Shown here in pieces: positions 10,333-21,208 of a DNA stretch of 64,000 nt. The notes below the pieces were generated by a model. That model was not told the DNA's origin and did no database searches. It saw only the letters and a program-made list of their open reading frames with translations. Location of the stretch: NCBI GenBank assembly GCA_963989245.1, contig OZ022348.1, positions 26,916,702-26,980,701 of the forward strand, given 5' to 3'. Made by a program: the position numbers and the translations under genes. The stretch's first letter is position 1, and every line of letters begins with the position of its first letter. This DNA comes from Nansenia antarctica (taxonomy: Eukaryota > Chordata > Actinopteri > Argentiniformes > Microstomatidae).

Positions 10333-12025
10333 CTGAGATAAAGGAAAAGGGGAGGAGTTATAAAATGACAAATCATCTTAAGTCTTGGATCTCAAAGGTA
10401 TGAAATTGTGAATAATAATACAATGAAGAAATATAAATAAACAATAAATATGATATTATGAAAAATTTACTTTTTCAGTGCTTGTGTCTTACATTTGGGT
10501 CTCTAAAGTGCTTGGGATGGTTGACTGTGGGGAGCATGGCGCGTTCTGGCCTGCAGAGGGAGGCAGACTGTCGGTGGAGGGGGATGACGGTCTGATTACG
10601 GACAGGTGTCAGTGATCAGACTCGTTATCCTACCGGTCTATTTAACCTGTGTGTGTTTGTTCCCCCGGGAGAGTCAACCAGGCAGGGAGATACTGCCGAG
10701 CAGAGAGACTGAGGGCAGAGAGACTGAGGGCAGAGAGACTGAGGGCAACACCAGTGAGCTGCGTGGCGAGCGAGTTCCCGAAAAGGGAAACCAGACGGAC
10801 GAGGTCTGCCAGCTGTCAGCTGTTATTATTTTGAAAAAGAGAAACTTTCCAGCACGCCGAGGGCGTTGGCTATCATTGCTCATAAATAAAACGAGCTGTT
10901 TCAACCGTTCCTCTGTGTCAACCTCCCTCTGTGCCTAGAGACCTTTACAGTGACGTGATTGGATTCCAACACGTCTGAGATAAAGAGAAAGAACAACTAA
11001 ATAATTTACTTATTACCACATGTTTGCTGCAGCCTCTGCTTTAATGCGTGTGTGTGTGTGTGCCCTGCTACTACTGCAGATATGGATATAATAACTACAA
11101 TTCCCTGTGTAGGTAATGGGACGCCTTTTTTCAGGATCAGGATTTCATTTAAAAAATCTAAAAGAATGTGTCATTAATGATGAGAGAGTTAAGTCCTTCA
11201 AGCTGTCCTGTATCTCAAACGCTCTGCTGAAAAGTTTCAATTTATGTCCTCACAAGACTTCCTTCCTGCACAGCTTTTCAGATTATTATCTATAACATTA
11301 GATAACAATCTGAAACTGTGCAAAAAGGAAGTCTTGTGTCTTTCTGCAAAACATAACACGTTACATAACCCTGAACAGTGGTTTAGGTCTCATTAAGCAT
11401 GGGTGGGACTTGTCACCGGCAGGGACTGAGGAGTTTGTCAGGATTAACAGAAAAATTATGAATTTTGCTGAGTTGGTGGTAGTGATATCCTAATCCACAC
11501 AGTGTGTAATTGATTAAGCAAACCAGAGATTCTAAAAACAGTTAAGGATATTCATCCCCAAAATCACATTAACTATTATCCATGCATTGAGATGGACTGG
11601 CAATTTATTTATTTTTATTCATTTTAAATTGAGTTAAGGGGTCTGAATACTTTCTGAAGCCACTGCATATATGTAGTAATAATAATAATAACTTTTATTT
11701 GTATAGCACTTTTCCTGCAAACGTTGAGGCTAATATTGCTAATATGCAGCTAGTATTGTAAAGCTTCACAGAATCTACAATATTGTTGGCATGTTAACCA
11801 CTGTATTAACCTGGTCTTAATCTGAAAGGAACGTCTGAACATATTTTGCAGAGAGGACATAATAAGTTATATTAATATGTTACATGTCATATCATATTAT
11901 TATAAAAGTGCTTACCCATTTGTTGTCTTGGTATGAATATGATCCTGTCTCTCACATTTGATGACACTGGATACCGATTGGTACTGTGGAGCAGAAATCA
12001 TACTCTTCTCTTGTCCCCTCCCCCT

Positions 12026-12029
<4 letters not shown>
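10333..12029. other. Upstream intron/intergenic region of the GPCR
   Basis: No convincing exon was found. A 9-11-bp GAGGGCAGAGAGACT unit is repeated three times near 10700-10745. The segment 10525-10680 resembles 63548-63640 plus 63858-63905 (GAGCATGGCGCGTTCTGGCC and TTTAACCTGTGTG words), so it is a dispersed repeat. The remainder is AT-rich. Confidence 0.45.
11590..11675. repeat. Tc1-like element terminal remnant
   Basis: Contains AAGGGGTCTGAATACTTTCT followed by GAAGCCACTGCATA, the form of the terminal repeat of fish Tc1-like elements. No transposase is left. Confidence 0.55.

Positions 12030-12105
<76 letters not shown>
12030..12105. repeat. (CT)n microsatellite
   Basis: Uninterrupted CT dinucleotides immediately before an L2 LINE 3' fragment. 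Confidence 0.97.
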
Positions 12106-12108
<3 letters not shown>

Positions 12109-12650
12109 ACCCCGACCATGGACTGTTCACCCTCCTGTGTGGTACTCGCTCTGGGCCACGCTACCGCAGCCTCCAGGGCAGAACCAACAGGACCACCAAC
12201 AGCTTCTTCCCCTCAGCTGCCAGACTTTAGACTCTCAACTCTACACCGTCTCACTGACCACACAGTTACAGCTGTGTTGTGTGTAGATCATGCTGTACAT
12301 AGCCCATCCCTGTGTATCATAGCCCACAGCCTGTATTTTTGTATACTATCACTATATACAACATATTTATCATATATGTATCATATGTATCATAGCCTGT
12401 ACAATTGCACATTGTATATAATCTCAATATATATGTACCACTGCACATATACATCCAGTCACCATTGTATGACATGGTATGTCATTGCACATCATGCTAC
12501 CATTTGCACTTTACTGTATAGATTGCTGTAAATACTGCTACTTATCACTGCAATATAATTGCTATTTGTTGCGCTTCTGGTTAGACGCACAATAATTTCG
12601 TTGCATTGTCTTGTACTATGTAATGACAATAAAGTGAATCTAATCTAATC
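12106..12650 (+). mobile_element. L2-type LINE, 5'-truncated 3' end
   Basis: The plus strand encodes LFTLL...RYRSLQGRTNRTTNSFFPSA, the conserved C-terminal peptide of L2 LINE ORF2 proteins. A 3'UTR follows, ending TTTCGTTGCATTGTCTTGTA...TGACAATAAAG and a TCTAA tandem tail (12637-12660). The reverse transcriptase is absent, as expected for a 5'-truncated insertion. Confidence 0.8.
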
Positions 12651-12654
12651 TAAT

Positions 12655-12655
12655 C

Positions 12656-12720
<65 letters not shown>
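12655..12720. repeat. (CT)n microsatellite
   Basis: CT tract extending from the TCTAA tail of the LINE. Confidence 0.95.
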
Positions 12721-12723
<3 letters not shown>

Positions 12724-14880
12724 GAGACTACTGGACTGAGCGGGGCTACAGAGGGGCGGCAGCGCCACCTGCTGGCGGTAACGGGGACTCGCTAACGGGG
12801 CCAAACAGATTTATGATAATAACCTTTATAACAACCTTTATTTGTACAGCACTTTTCCTGCAAACGCAGCTCAAAGTGCTTTAATTGTATTTATTTATTT
12901 TTCATGATTGTTGATAATAATCTTATTTGTGTGTGATCGAGCTGTTTTCCATACATGGAACACAAATTATTATTGAAGCATTGGTAACGTTATACTTTGC
13001 CCATCAATCATGTGAATTGGTTTAACCCACATACATCTTCGTGTGTATGTAATACGTTTCACAGGATTGTTCTGCGAAATCCCAAAATGATTTGCGCTAG
13101 CCCTGCCATTGAACATTGTCCTGCCCCCAGAGAATAAAAAACAATTATCATTACTTTTCTCCATATATCGACGTCGATCATTGATCAGAAACCACACTAT
13201 ATAATAGTCTGCCTAACTGGCCATCGGATTTGGGCATCTAATATCTAAAAAGCAATACGGTTTTCTTATTTTATCGGATTAAAGTAGCAAAGACCAGAAA
13301 TTCCCATTGACCGCCAGTCAAACTTCTTCACTTCTATCACCCAAAAAGGGGCGTGATCATCCTGATGACAGGGGCAATTGCCGCTATTTCCGGTCAGCGC
13401 GTTAAACATTGTCCTTCCCCCAGAGAATGACTGACAGGCCGCTAGAACATGAGAATTGCATAGAGAGTTTGTCAGCTGTAAAGCGGATGTGTTTCCTAGA
13501 ACATGTAAATGTAATTGCTAATCACATTATTGCATTACAATTTGAATATTGACTCAAATAACGCAGGCAAAAGTGGCAAATGAATATGCTATTTTGGGAT
13601 TGCATAGTGTCATGGTTTCTTAGGTTTTCATTTTGGAGACATCTAGTGGACATTTTATGACATTACATTCGTTACTGCCTTTATTCAGTGTATATCGGTT
13701 TTTGTTTAGTCACATGACGTTTAGTCACATGACGTTTAGCACACTGTTCAGACGTGATAGCTCGTGGCAGCAGCTGGCTGAGAGAAAGAGCTCCGGAGAA
13801 TCTCTTTGTTTACATTCTTGCCCTGGAAAAGGCTTTGCTTGTAAGTTGCCTTTTCTTTTCTTGTTTAACTACAATGTATGGTGTATATGTTTATAAATAC
13901 ATGGCTTATATTGTTTGAGTATAACTATTTGTGTTGCTGTGTTGATATTGTATGTTGGCTACATACTGTTGATGTTGAAAGTGTAACAGTATAGTTTTGA
14001 GCATTGCAGTAATTGTGCTCTTGTGTTTATTTGCAGTTTTACAAAAATAACCAAACGACCACTCATGTTTCTGAGGATTTAGTAAAGAACTGAACTTTAC
14101 TCCAGCGTCTGAGGATTCATTGATGTGTCAGTGTGTGTTCGCTATCTGTTGAAGTTGCGCCCTGGTTACGCGCAGTGGGAACAGAATACATAGTCATTTT
14201 CACATTAGAATGAACTTTTGAATTTTGTCAGCTACAAAGCAGCGCATGACTTTGAAAATTAAATGTCAAATGGCTTTGCATTATCATCATTTTAATACTG
14301 ACAGCGAATGTGCACATCAGGTACATGAAAATGAAAATGAAAATCATTAGAATTGCATTTGAATTTGAATATTGTCTGAAAGAATGCATGCAAAAGTGGA
14401 ACATGCAAATGCAATCTCAAATTGCATTGACATTTGAATTAAGTCCACTATATGCTACACATCCAGTCTAACGTTAGTGTGTGCTAGTACATAACGAAAC
14501 CTCAAAACTTATTTATTCAATCTCGCCTTTTATTTGATCTCTATTGTTGTTTTATCTCAATTGCTGTTTTATATTCCTTGTTGTTTTATCTTCCTTGTAA
14601 TCTGTGAAGCACATTGTGTCACGTTGTTGTGAGAACAAGTTTATTGCAAGCTGTGTGCGGATGAGCGGTGGTATTTTCACTATTTCGAGAGAAATGCGCT
14701 ATACAAATAACATTTGATTTGATTTGATTTGATTTAGTACTAGTAGTAGCCACAGACGTTTGGTCTGACTTAGCCACGGTGCTGCTGGCCAGGGAGCAGT
14801 TAACTTGTTAGCAAGTCCACTAACGTTTATCGAAATGCCACTTACGGTAACTTAACTTTTTACGTTTTCAATTGTGCTTT
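12721..14880. other. Region without recognised genes
   Basis: Mostly AT-rich. It includes a TTTATTTGTACAGCACTTTTCC word shared with 11690-11720, a repeated ACATTGTCCTNCCCCCAGAG word (13112 and 13408), and a LINE/SINE-like 3' tail ending GAAATGCGCTATACAAATAA plus (TTTGA)n at 14690-14740. The 5' exons of the split gene at 14890-20676 could lie here but were not identified. Confidence 0.4.
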
Positions 14881-14967
14881 CAGGTTGCCGACCCATGAAC
14901 AACCCCGAAGACATCAGGATGGATAACGGGGGGGAGTTCAGGAGATGAGGAAGATGAGGAAGATGAG

Positions 14968-15245
14968 TGTGGTAACCTTTAAACATAATAAAGCCACATA
15001 ACGCTTGATGTCCTTTCGGTTTGTACTTTATATAGAACGGGAGCATGGAGTTATACATACATGTCTGTGCGTCTTACACTGCGCACCTGTAAAGCTATAT
15101 CTGAATACCGGATACGGAAACACATCCTGCCTACATATCTGTAGTCCTAGAAATACTATCCCTTTTACCCATAACTCCCCCTGGTGGGAAAACATAGATA
15201 TTGCATCTCCATATAAATCCTAGGTATAATGCTCACATTATAACA
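14968..15245 (-). repeat. Gypsy 1 3' LTR
   Basis: 278 bp, matching 19413-19686 except for an extra ATAC at about 15055 and a few substitutions. The polypurine tract lies directly to its right (15246-15258 on the minus strand). Confidence 0.93.
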
Positions 15246-15436
15246 CCTCTCCCCCTTTAAATTTCAACATTCCCAAATGTCAATGCAATACAAAAATAAC
15301 AGTAGGGTCTTACCCTTGTACTTTTCTCTAAAAAAAATATATATATATACCAGAAAATGTCTTAGCAACAGCTTACCAAATAAGGCACTTGAAAAACATA
15401 ACATTTTTAAACAGTTATACTTTCATAACTGTCCCA

Positions 15437-17668
15437 TTACATATTCATTCTGTCGGGAGGTTTGCGATCACGCTGTGACCTGCTCAATACTCCTGGTGAC
15501 CTCGGACCCACCACAGGTGACTGAGGTTTGGGTGGCTCTGGGGTTGAGAGCCTGAGCGGGGTCTGAGTGTCAGTGTGGGGAAGTCCCACTTCTCTTGGGG
15601 ACACAGACACCTCTCCTAGTGAGTCTCTCTCTGGTACAGTCACTGGTGAACATACGTCTCCAATAGTCTGTCTCACATGGGTATCCACCGTGGTGCGATC
15701 TGTCTCTGAAACTGTGTCGTGACGCAGACGTACATGGTCCTGGTGTCTACGGAAAACACGTCCATCAGTCAGTTTAACAACATAGGAGACTGGGCCACTC
15801 TGTTTCAGAATAACGCCAGGCAGCCACGGTTGCTTGTTGATAGTACTGAAGTTTCTCACATAGACATTGTCCTCAGGTTCTAACTGTCTCTCTTTTGCAT
15901 GCTGATCATGTTGCTCCTTCTGCTTCTCCTGCTTCCTCTGCACTTTCGCCTTCATGTCTGGGCGCAGCAAGTCCAATCTTGCCTTAGGCCTACGCCCCAT
16001 CAGCATCTCTGCTGGCGTGCGCGCCGTTGTCGTTTGAGGCGTGAGGCGATAGGTAAACAGGAAACGTGAAAGTTTAGTGCTTAGAGAGTCTCCTGTCATC
16101 CTCTTTAACCCCTCTTTCACTGTCTGAACAGCCCGCTCAGCCAAACCATTTGAGGCTGGGTGGAACGGCGCCGTCCTAATGTGATTAATGCCATTCTGTT
16201 GCATGAATTCACTGAATAGCTCACTAGTGAACGTCGGGCCATTATCAGAGACCAGGGTGTCGGGCAACCCATGGACTGCAAACACTTGTCTGAGTTGGTC
16301 TATGGTTGTGGGGGCTGTGATATTGCTCATAATATGGGCTTCTATCCATTTTGAGTGTGCGTCTACCATTATCAGAAACATCTGTCCCATAAAGGGTCCT
16401 GCGAAGTCCACATGCAGCCTAGACCAGGGGCGGTCTGGCCACTCCCATGGGTGCAACGGGGCTGGCGGTGGATTGTTCTGATTTGTCTGACACTGTGTGC
16501 ATGATTTCACCTTGCTCTCCAGATCATCGTCCATTCTTGGCCACCAGACGTAAGATCTCGCAAGGCTTTTCATCCGGGACACTCCTGGATGAGTCTCATG
16601 TATCTCCTCCACAACTTGTGACCGGCCTGGGGAAGGTACGATGACCCTCGGCCTCGACCCCCAGAAGATGCAGCCGTCCTGCAGGCTCAGTTCTGTTTTG
16701 CGTTTAGCATAAGGCCTCAGTTCCTCTCCCTCCACGACACTGGGCCAACCTTGCAAAAGGAAGGTCTTGACTCGAGACAGGACCGGGTCCCTCTCTGTCC
16801 ACTGTTTGATTTGTGTCGCTTTTATAGGTGTCTCTGCTAGCCTCTCCAATGAAAACACAGTCTCTGGAGGCACATATGTAGCAGAGGGTGTCTCTGGTAA
16901 CGGCAGTCGACTCAGCGCGTCGGCATTTGCGTTATCCTTACCCGCTTTGAACACTATAGTGTACTGGTAGGCTGACAGTGTGAGAGCCCAACGCTGTATC
17001 CTGGCTGAGGCCAGCGGTGGGATGCATTTTGTCTCACTGAACAGACTCATCAGAGGTTTATGGTCCGTCGTAATAGTGAATGCCCGTCCATACAGGTATT
17101 GATGGAAACGTTTCACAGCAAAAACAACAGCTAGACCTTCTTTATCTAACTGTGAATACCCTTTTTCCGCGGCTGTCAGGGTACGTGAAGCAAAAACAAC
17201 AGGCTTCTCAGCCCCATCCTCCATTATGTGTGAGAGCACTGCTCCTACTCCATAAGGCGAGGCATCACACGAGACGATGATTTCTTTGTCTGGGTCATAG
17301 TGAACGAGCAGCTTTGCGGACTGGAGAAGCTCTTTCACTTCCTTAAAAGCTCTCTGCTGCTCTCCACTCCACTCCCACTTAGTGTCAATATGCAGTAGCT
17401 TGTACAGCGGGGCCAACACCTTTGAAAGATCCGGCAGAAACTTGCCATAATAATTCACCATGCCCAAAAACGATCTCAGTTCATGGACACTCTTTGGGCT
17501 TGGGGCCTCTTTTATGGCTCTCACCTTGTCTTCCAAAGGGCTGAGCCCCTGTGCTGTGATCCTGTGTCCCAGGTAGGTCACGCTCGGTGCCAGGAACACA
17601 CACTTGGCACGTTTCAAACGCAGTCGCAAACAGACGCAGGTTTCAAACGCAGGTTGCAAACAGGTCAT
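15437..17668 (-). CDS. Gypsy 1 RT thumb-RNase H-integrase frame
   Basis: Starts within short repeats of TTTCAAACGCAG at the deletion point and continues with RT connection (VTYLGHRITAQGLSP, ELRSFLGMVNYYGKFLP). RNase H of the Gypsy type follows (SCDASPYGVGAVLSH, YSQLDKEGLAVVFAV, TDHKPLMSLF). The integrase has an HHCC finger (HETHPGVSRMKSLA...CTQC) and catalytic D, D and E at about residues 419, 474 and 510 (HVDFAGP, VSDNGPTF, GLAERAV). A basic tail with an SH3-like stretch (YVVKLTDGRVFRRHQDHVR) completes the frame. Integration functions look intact, but reverse transcription would need help in trans. Confidence 0.88.
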   Translation of the reverse strand: MTCLQPAFETCVCLRLRLKRAKCVFLAPSVTYLGHRITAQGLSPLEDKVRAIKEAPSPKSVHELRSFLGMVNYYGKFLPDLSKVLAPLYKLLHIDTKWEWSGEQQRAFKEVKELLQSAKLLVHYDPDKEIIVSCDASPYGVGAVLSHIMEDGAEKPVVFASRTLTAAEKGYSQLDKEGLAVVFAVKRFHQYLYGRAFTITTDHKPLMSLFSETKCIPPLASARIQRWALTLSAYQYTIVFKAGKDNANADALSRLPLPETPSATYVPPETVFSLERLAETPIKATQIKQWTERDPVLSRVKTFLLQGWPSVVEGEELRPYAKRKTELSLQDGCIFWGSRPRVIVPSPGRSQVVEEIHETHPGVSRMKSLARSYVWWPRMDDDLESKVKSCTQCQTNQNNPPPAPLHPWEWPDRPWSRLHVDFAGPFMGQMFLIMVDAHSKWIEAHIMSNITAPTTIDQLRQVFAVHGLPDTLVSDNGPTFTSELFSEFMQQNGINHIRTAPFHPASNGLAERAVQTVKEGLKRMTGDSLSTKLSRFLFTYRLTPQTTTARTPAEMLMGRRPKARLDLLRPDMKAKVQRKQEKQKEQHDQHAKERQLEPEDNVYVRNFSTINKQPWLPGVILKQSGPVSYVVKLTDGRVFRRHQDHVRLRHDTVSETDRTTVDTHVRQTIGDVCSPVTVPERDSLGEVSVSPREVGLPHTDTQTPLRLSTPEPPKPQSPVVGPRSPGVLSRSQRDRKPPDRMNM

Positions 17669-19310
17669 CCACCCTTGGTAGTGGATACTCCTCCAGCCTA
17701 GCGACCTGATTTACCGTCACCTTGTAGTCTCCACATATCCTTGCTGTTTTGTCTCCTTTCAGGACTGGGACAATGGGAGCCGCCCACCTTGAAAACTGGA
17801 CGGGTTCAATGACGCCTTGCTTCTGTAAACGTTCCAGCTCCTCCTCCACTTTGACCTTCATGGCATAGGGCACCGACCTTGGCTTGAAAAACCGTGGGGC
17901 GGCCTCAGGGTCAACATGGAGTTTCACGGTTACCCCCTTCAGTGTGCCCAGCTCGTCCCTGAAAACATCACTGTATCGATGCAGGATATCCGCTGTCGTG
18001 TCTGTCGTGTGCACATACTTAACGTCATGCCAGTTGAGTTTAATTTTCCTTAGCCAATCACGGCCCAAAAGACTTGGTCCCCTGCCCTTAGCTATTACCA
18101 GCCTGGCTTTTGCCTTCTGTTTCTCTGCTGAAATGTCCACATATAGCACTCCTATAAGCGGTATGGGCTGACCTGTATATGTCCTGAGTCTCAGCTTTGA
18201 TGGGCTGATGGGCGGTAAGTTAGACCCCCATGTCTTCCTGTTGGTCTCCTCACTGATGACCGATGCAGTAGCCCCTGAGTCAATCTCAAACTTTACGTCC
18301 TGTCCCCTGACAGTGACAGTGGCATAATAGGGTTCAGGTGGCTCCTCATCTGTCTCCACTCCGAACATGTTGTATGCACACGCTGCCTCTTCGTCTGCTT
18401 CTTCCAGGTGGTGTGTGTCTGCCTGAGCCTGTCTAGGTTTCCCCTGCCAAGGCTTGCCCTTGCTCATTTTATTGTCTTTTGAACTCCTGCACTTCTTTGC
18501 TAGGTGTCCCTTTTTATTACAATTATGGCAAACAGTCTCTTTAAATCTGCAGTCATTTGCATAATGTGATCCTGCACACCGAAAACATTCCACCCTTTTT
18601 TCGAAACTCTCATTTTTACCAGTCTCTTTATGGGTATGATCCCTCCTGACTTGGTGCACTGTCGCTGTCTGCGACAACCCACTCCCTCTCTGTATGTCTT
18701 TAGCATTGTTAGCAGCCATCTCCATACCTTGGGAAATCTCCAGGGCCTTTTTGAAAGTCAGTGGTGGGGCTTCCCCCAGCAGGCGGCGCTGTATGGGGTC
18801 ATTACTAATGCCGCAAACTAACCTGTCACGGAGCATGTCATCCAACACTGCCCCGAATTCACAATGCTCCGACAGCTGCCGTAGCTCGGCTACAAAATTG
18901 GCTACAGACTGACCTGTCTTCCTGAACAGACTGTGAAATTTAAAACGTTGAACTATCACAGAAGGTCGTGGATTGTGGTGGTTCCCCACGAGCTTGACTA
19001 GGTCCACGTATGGAATTTCCCCCGGTTTCTGTGGTGTGGCTAAATTCCTTATTAGCTTATAAGTCTTTGCCCCACACACACTCAGGAGAATGGAGCGCTT
19101 CCTAGCCTCCTCATTAATTCCATTTGCAGAGAAAAAGTGTCCCAGCCTTTCCTCATACTCTGTCCAGTCTTCGTTTGCCTCCACAAACTCACTGATGGTC
19201 CCGAACGTAGTCATCTGAGCGCGAGGCTCCTCTTCCTCACTCAGCTCTTCCTCCGATGCTTCCCCGTCCACGAGCGAATCCTCTGCAGTACCACTGCCGG
19301 CGTTGCTCAT
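17643..19310 (-). CDS. Gypsy 1 Gag-protease polyprotein with N-terminal part of RT
   Basis: 555 codons from an ATG. An acidic N-terminus (EEELSEEEEP) is followed by a retrotransposon gag domain (about 40-200) and two zinc knuckles starting CFRCAGSHYANDC and CHNCNKKGHLAKKC (about 240-275). The protease has the active site DSGATAS (about 342) and LLGRDWL. The start of RT (PRSVPYAMKVKVEEELERL, then GDYKVTVNQVARLEEYPLP) follows. The frame ends at DDLFATC, where RT should continue with its palm domain. The next frame resumes only at the thumb side. Catalytic YxDD is absent from both frames. Confidence 0.88.
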   Translation of the reverse strand: MSNAGSGTAEDSLVDGEASEEELSEEEEPRAQMTTFGTISEFVEANEDWTEYEERLGHFFSANGINEEARKRSILLSVCGAKTYKLIRNLATPQKPGEIPYVDLVKLVGNHHNPRPSVIVQRFKFHSLFRKTGQSVANFVAELRQLSEHCEFGAVLDDMLRDRLVCGISNDPIQRRLLGEAPPLTFKKALEISQGMEMAANNAKDIQRGSGLSQTATVHQVRRDHTHKETGKNESFEKRVECFRCAGSHYANDCRFKETVCHNCNKKGHLAKKCRSSKDNKMSKGKPWQGKPRQAQADTHHLEEADEEAACAYNMFGVETDEEPPEPYYATVTVRGQDVKFEIDSGATASVISEETNRKTWGSNLPPISPSKLRLRTYTGQPIPLIGVLYVDISAEKQKAKARLVIAKGRGPSLLGRDWLRKIKLNWHDVKYVHTTDTTADILHRYSDVFRDELGTLKGVTVKLHVDPEAAPRFFKPRSVPYAMKVKVEEELERLQKQGVIEPVQFSRWAAPIVPVLKGDKTARICGDYKVTVNQVARLEEYPLPRVDDLFATCV

Positions 19311-19412
19311 CCGTTAGCTGTCCAGCTAGCTACCGTTAGCCTAGCTCACACTAACAAAAACAAAACCGGGACGACTCGTCGAAAATCCAGTTTATCCTCG
19401 TCGCCAAAAATA

Positions 19413-19686
19413 TGTGGTAACCTTTAAACATAATAAAGCCACATGACGCTTGATGTCCTTTCGGTTTGTACTTTATATAGAACGGGAGCATGGAGTTATA
19501 CATGTCTGTGCGTCTTACACTGCGCACCTGTAAAGCTATATCTGAATACCGGATACGGAAACACATCCTCCCTACATATCTGTAGTCCTAGAAATACTAT
19601 CCCTTTTACCCATAACTCCCCCTGGTGGGAAAACATCGATATTGCATCTCCATATAAATCCTAGGTATAATGCTCACATTATAACA
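19413..19686 (-). repeat. Gypsy 1 5' LTR
   Basis: 274 bp. The sequence next to its inner edge reads TTTTTGGCGACGAGGAT on the minus strand, the usual position of the primer binding site. Confidence 0.93.
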
Positions 19687-20564
19687 ATGAGTATTGTAAG
19701 TACAACATTTTACAGTAGGCCTGTTTGACTACACAATACTGTAATGCTATATTGTGTTGTTAATGTATATGTAGATGTTATAACTTAATACCTATTTTGT
19801 TTTTCTAGCACATCGCCGAAAAAAGGGGCGAAAAACCCAGATATTGGAGGCACTGGACAAGGGTCTGGACCGTCTCATACAAAATGTCAACACCCATGAC
19901 TACGAGAAGGAGCGGCTTGAATGGGAGAAAGAGGTGGAGAGGAATAGAATAGAGCTGGAGAGGAATAGAATAGAGCTGGAGAAGAATAGAATAGAGCTGG
20001 AGAAGACTAGAATAGAGCTGGAGAAGAATAGAATAGAGCTGGAGAAGAATAGAATAGAGCTGGAGAGGAATAGAATAGAGCTGGAGAAGAATAGAATAGA
20101 GCTGGAGAAGAATAGAATAGAGCTGGAGAGGAATAGAATAGAGCTGGAGAAGAATAGAATAGAGCTGGAGAAGAATAGAATAGAGCTGGAGAGGAATAGA
20201 ATAGAGCTGGAGAAGAATAGAATAGAGCTGGAGAGGAATAGAATAGAGCTGGAGAAGAATAGAATAGAGCTGGAGAAGAAGCGTGCTGCAGTGCTTTAGG
20301 CCCCAGCCTCCTCCTTCTATGGCCCCTAATCACCCCCCTTATGACCATGCCTCCAGTCAAGGCCTGTCAGTTGAGAGGATAGACTTTCCATCTCCAGCCC
20401 CGGACCCCCTTCCCCAGGAGCAGCAGATGCACTACTATGACCCACCAACAAGCTTGTTTTATGTTTTTAACGAAAGCAAGTCCTGCACAGATGCACAGAT
20501 ACCAGGCTGACTGAAACATTTTTGCAATTCACATTCAGAATCTGTGTAGTATGTGTGTCCCTAC

Positions 20565-20569
<5 letters not shown>

Positions 20570-20621
<52 letters not shown>
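20570..20621. repeat. (TA)n microsatellite
   Basis: About 24 TA dinucleotides after GTGTGTGTATATA. Confidence 0.95.
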
Positions 20622-20625
<4 letters not shown>

Positions 20626-20995
20626 ATGATCTTTATTTAATTTTATGTAAAGTAAAATAACAGTTATTTTATAATAAAGTTCAAACTGATTGTCAATTGA
20701 CAATTGTGCAATTCAGAAATGTGCCTTTATTTTAAGAGGAAAGCATTTTTTCCCCGCACATTTTCTATACATTTTTATAACAAAATAGTTGTTAACATTT
20801 TATATTGAAAAACTAACAAACAAGGAAAAGTTATAACAAAGAAAGTTGAAACTGAATGTGAAGTTCTGGTGAAGTTCAGAAACGTGAGGGAGAGAGTTAC
20901 CAAGGTCTCCCTGGATGCCCGGTTGTGTCGTGACGTGTCGACCAGGCGATAATACTGTTTCCGGGTCCAACGTTGGCTGATGCGCTCTCTTCGAA

Positions 20996-21154
20996 ATGCC
21001 GCAGTGCTGTGTCCCTTGTTGTATGAATAGATCTGAGTCTAAAAACCGATTGAACTGTCATTCTACCGCTTTAGTACACTGGTACTCTGGTGCGGGGAAT
21101 TCTTTTATTTGGACCCGGAAATTGCTAAACATCACGCCAGACTTAACAATCTAG
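20996..21154 (+). CDS. Small ORF, possible THAP-type zinc finger start
   Basis: A 52-codon ATG frame begins MPQCCVPCCMNRSESKN. A C-x4-C pair right after the first residues, followed by NRS, is how THAP domains begin. The expected later cysteine, histidine and FP motif are not seen, so it is either a 5' exon whose partner is lost or a chance frame. It sits in repeat-rich DNA and may derive from a P/THAP-type transposon. Confidence 0.25.
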   Translation: MPQCCVPCCMNRSESKNRLNCHSTALVHWYSGAGNSFIWTRKLLNITPDLTI

Positions 21155-21174
21155 ATAAGACATTGTTAGGTTTC

Positions 21175-21208
<34 letters not shown>

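Larger units (their letters stand above)
14968..19686 (-). mobile_element. Gypsy LTR retrotransposon 1, full length but defective
   Basis: Two LTRs (278 and 274 bp, TGTTATAATG...GGTTACCACA on the minus strand) are flanked by a 5-bp target duplication ATGAG (14963-14967 and 19687-19691). The element reads right to left: 5' LTR 19413-19686, gag-protease 17643-19310, RNase H-integrase 15437-17668, a purine tract AAAGGGGGAGAGG just before the 3' LTR, and 3' LTR 14968-15245. The LTRs differ by a 4-bp duplication and about four substitutions, so the insertion is moderately young. Part of the reverse transcriptase is missing at about 17640-17670. Confidence 0.95.
14893..20676 (+). pseudogene. Coiled-coil heptad-repeat gene, split by Gypsy element 1
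   Basis: An acceptor CTTTCAG is followed near 14895 by ATG-started codons NNPEDIRMDNGGEFR. An acidic EDEEDE run is then cut at 14967 by the Gypsy element and resumes at 19692 up to a donor ATT|GTAAGT. A second exon starts after TTTTTCTAG at 19809: HRRKKGRK (basic), ILEALDKGLDRLIQ, then 16 heptads RIELE[KR]N encoded by a 21-bp repeat (about 19940-20279). The splice joins phases EY-S-HRR. The heptad frame stops at 20299. The +1 frame continues with a plausible proline-rich tail (QPPPSMAPNHPPYDHASS...) to 20510, and AATAAA follows near 20670. A frameshift near 14930, another near 20290 and the 4.7-kb insertion indicate a broken gene. It could be host or transposon-derived; I do not recognise it. 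Confidence 0.55.
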
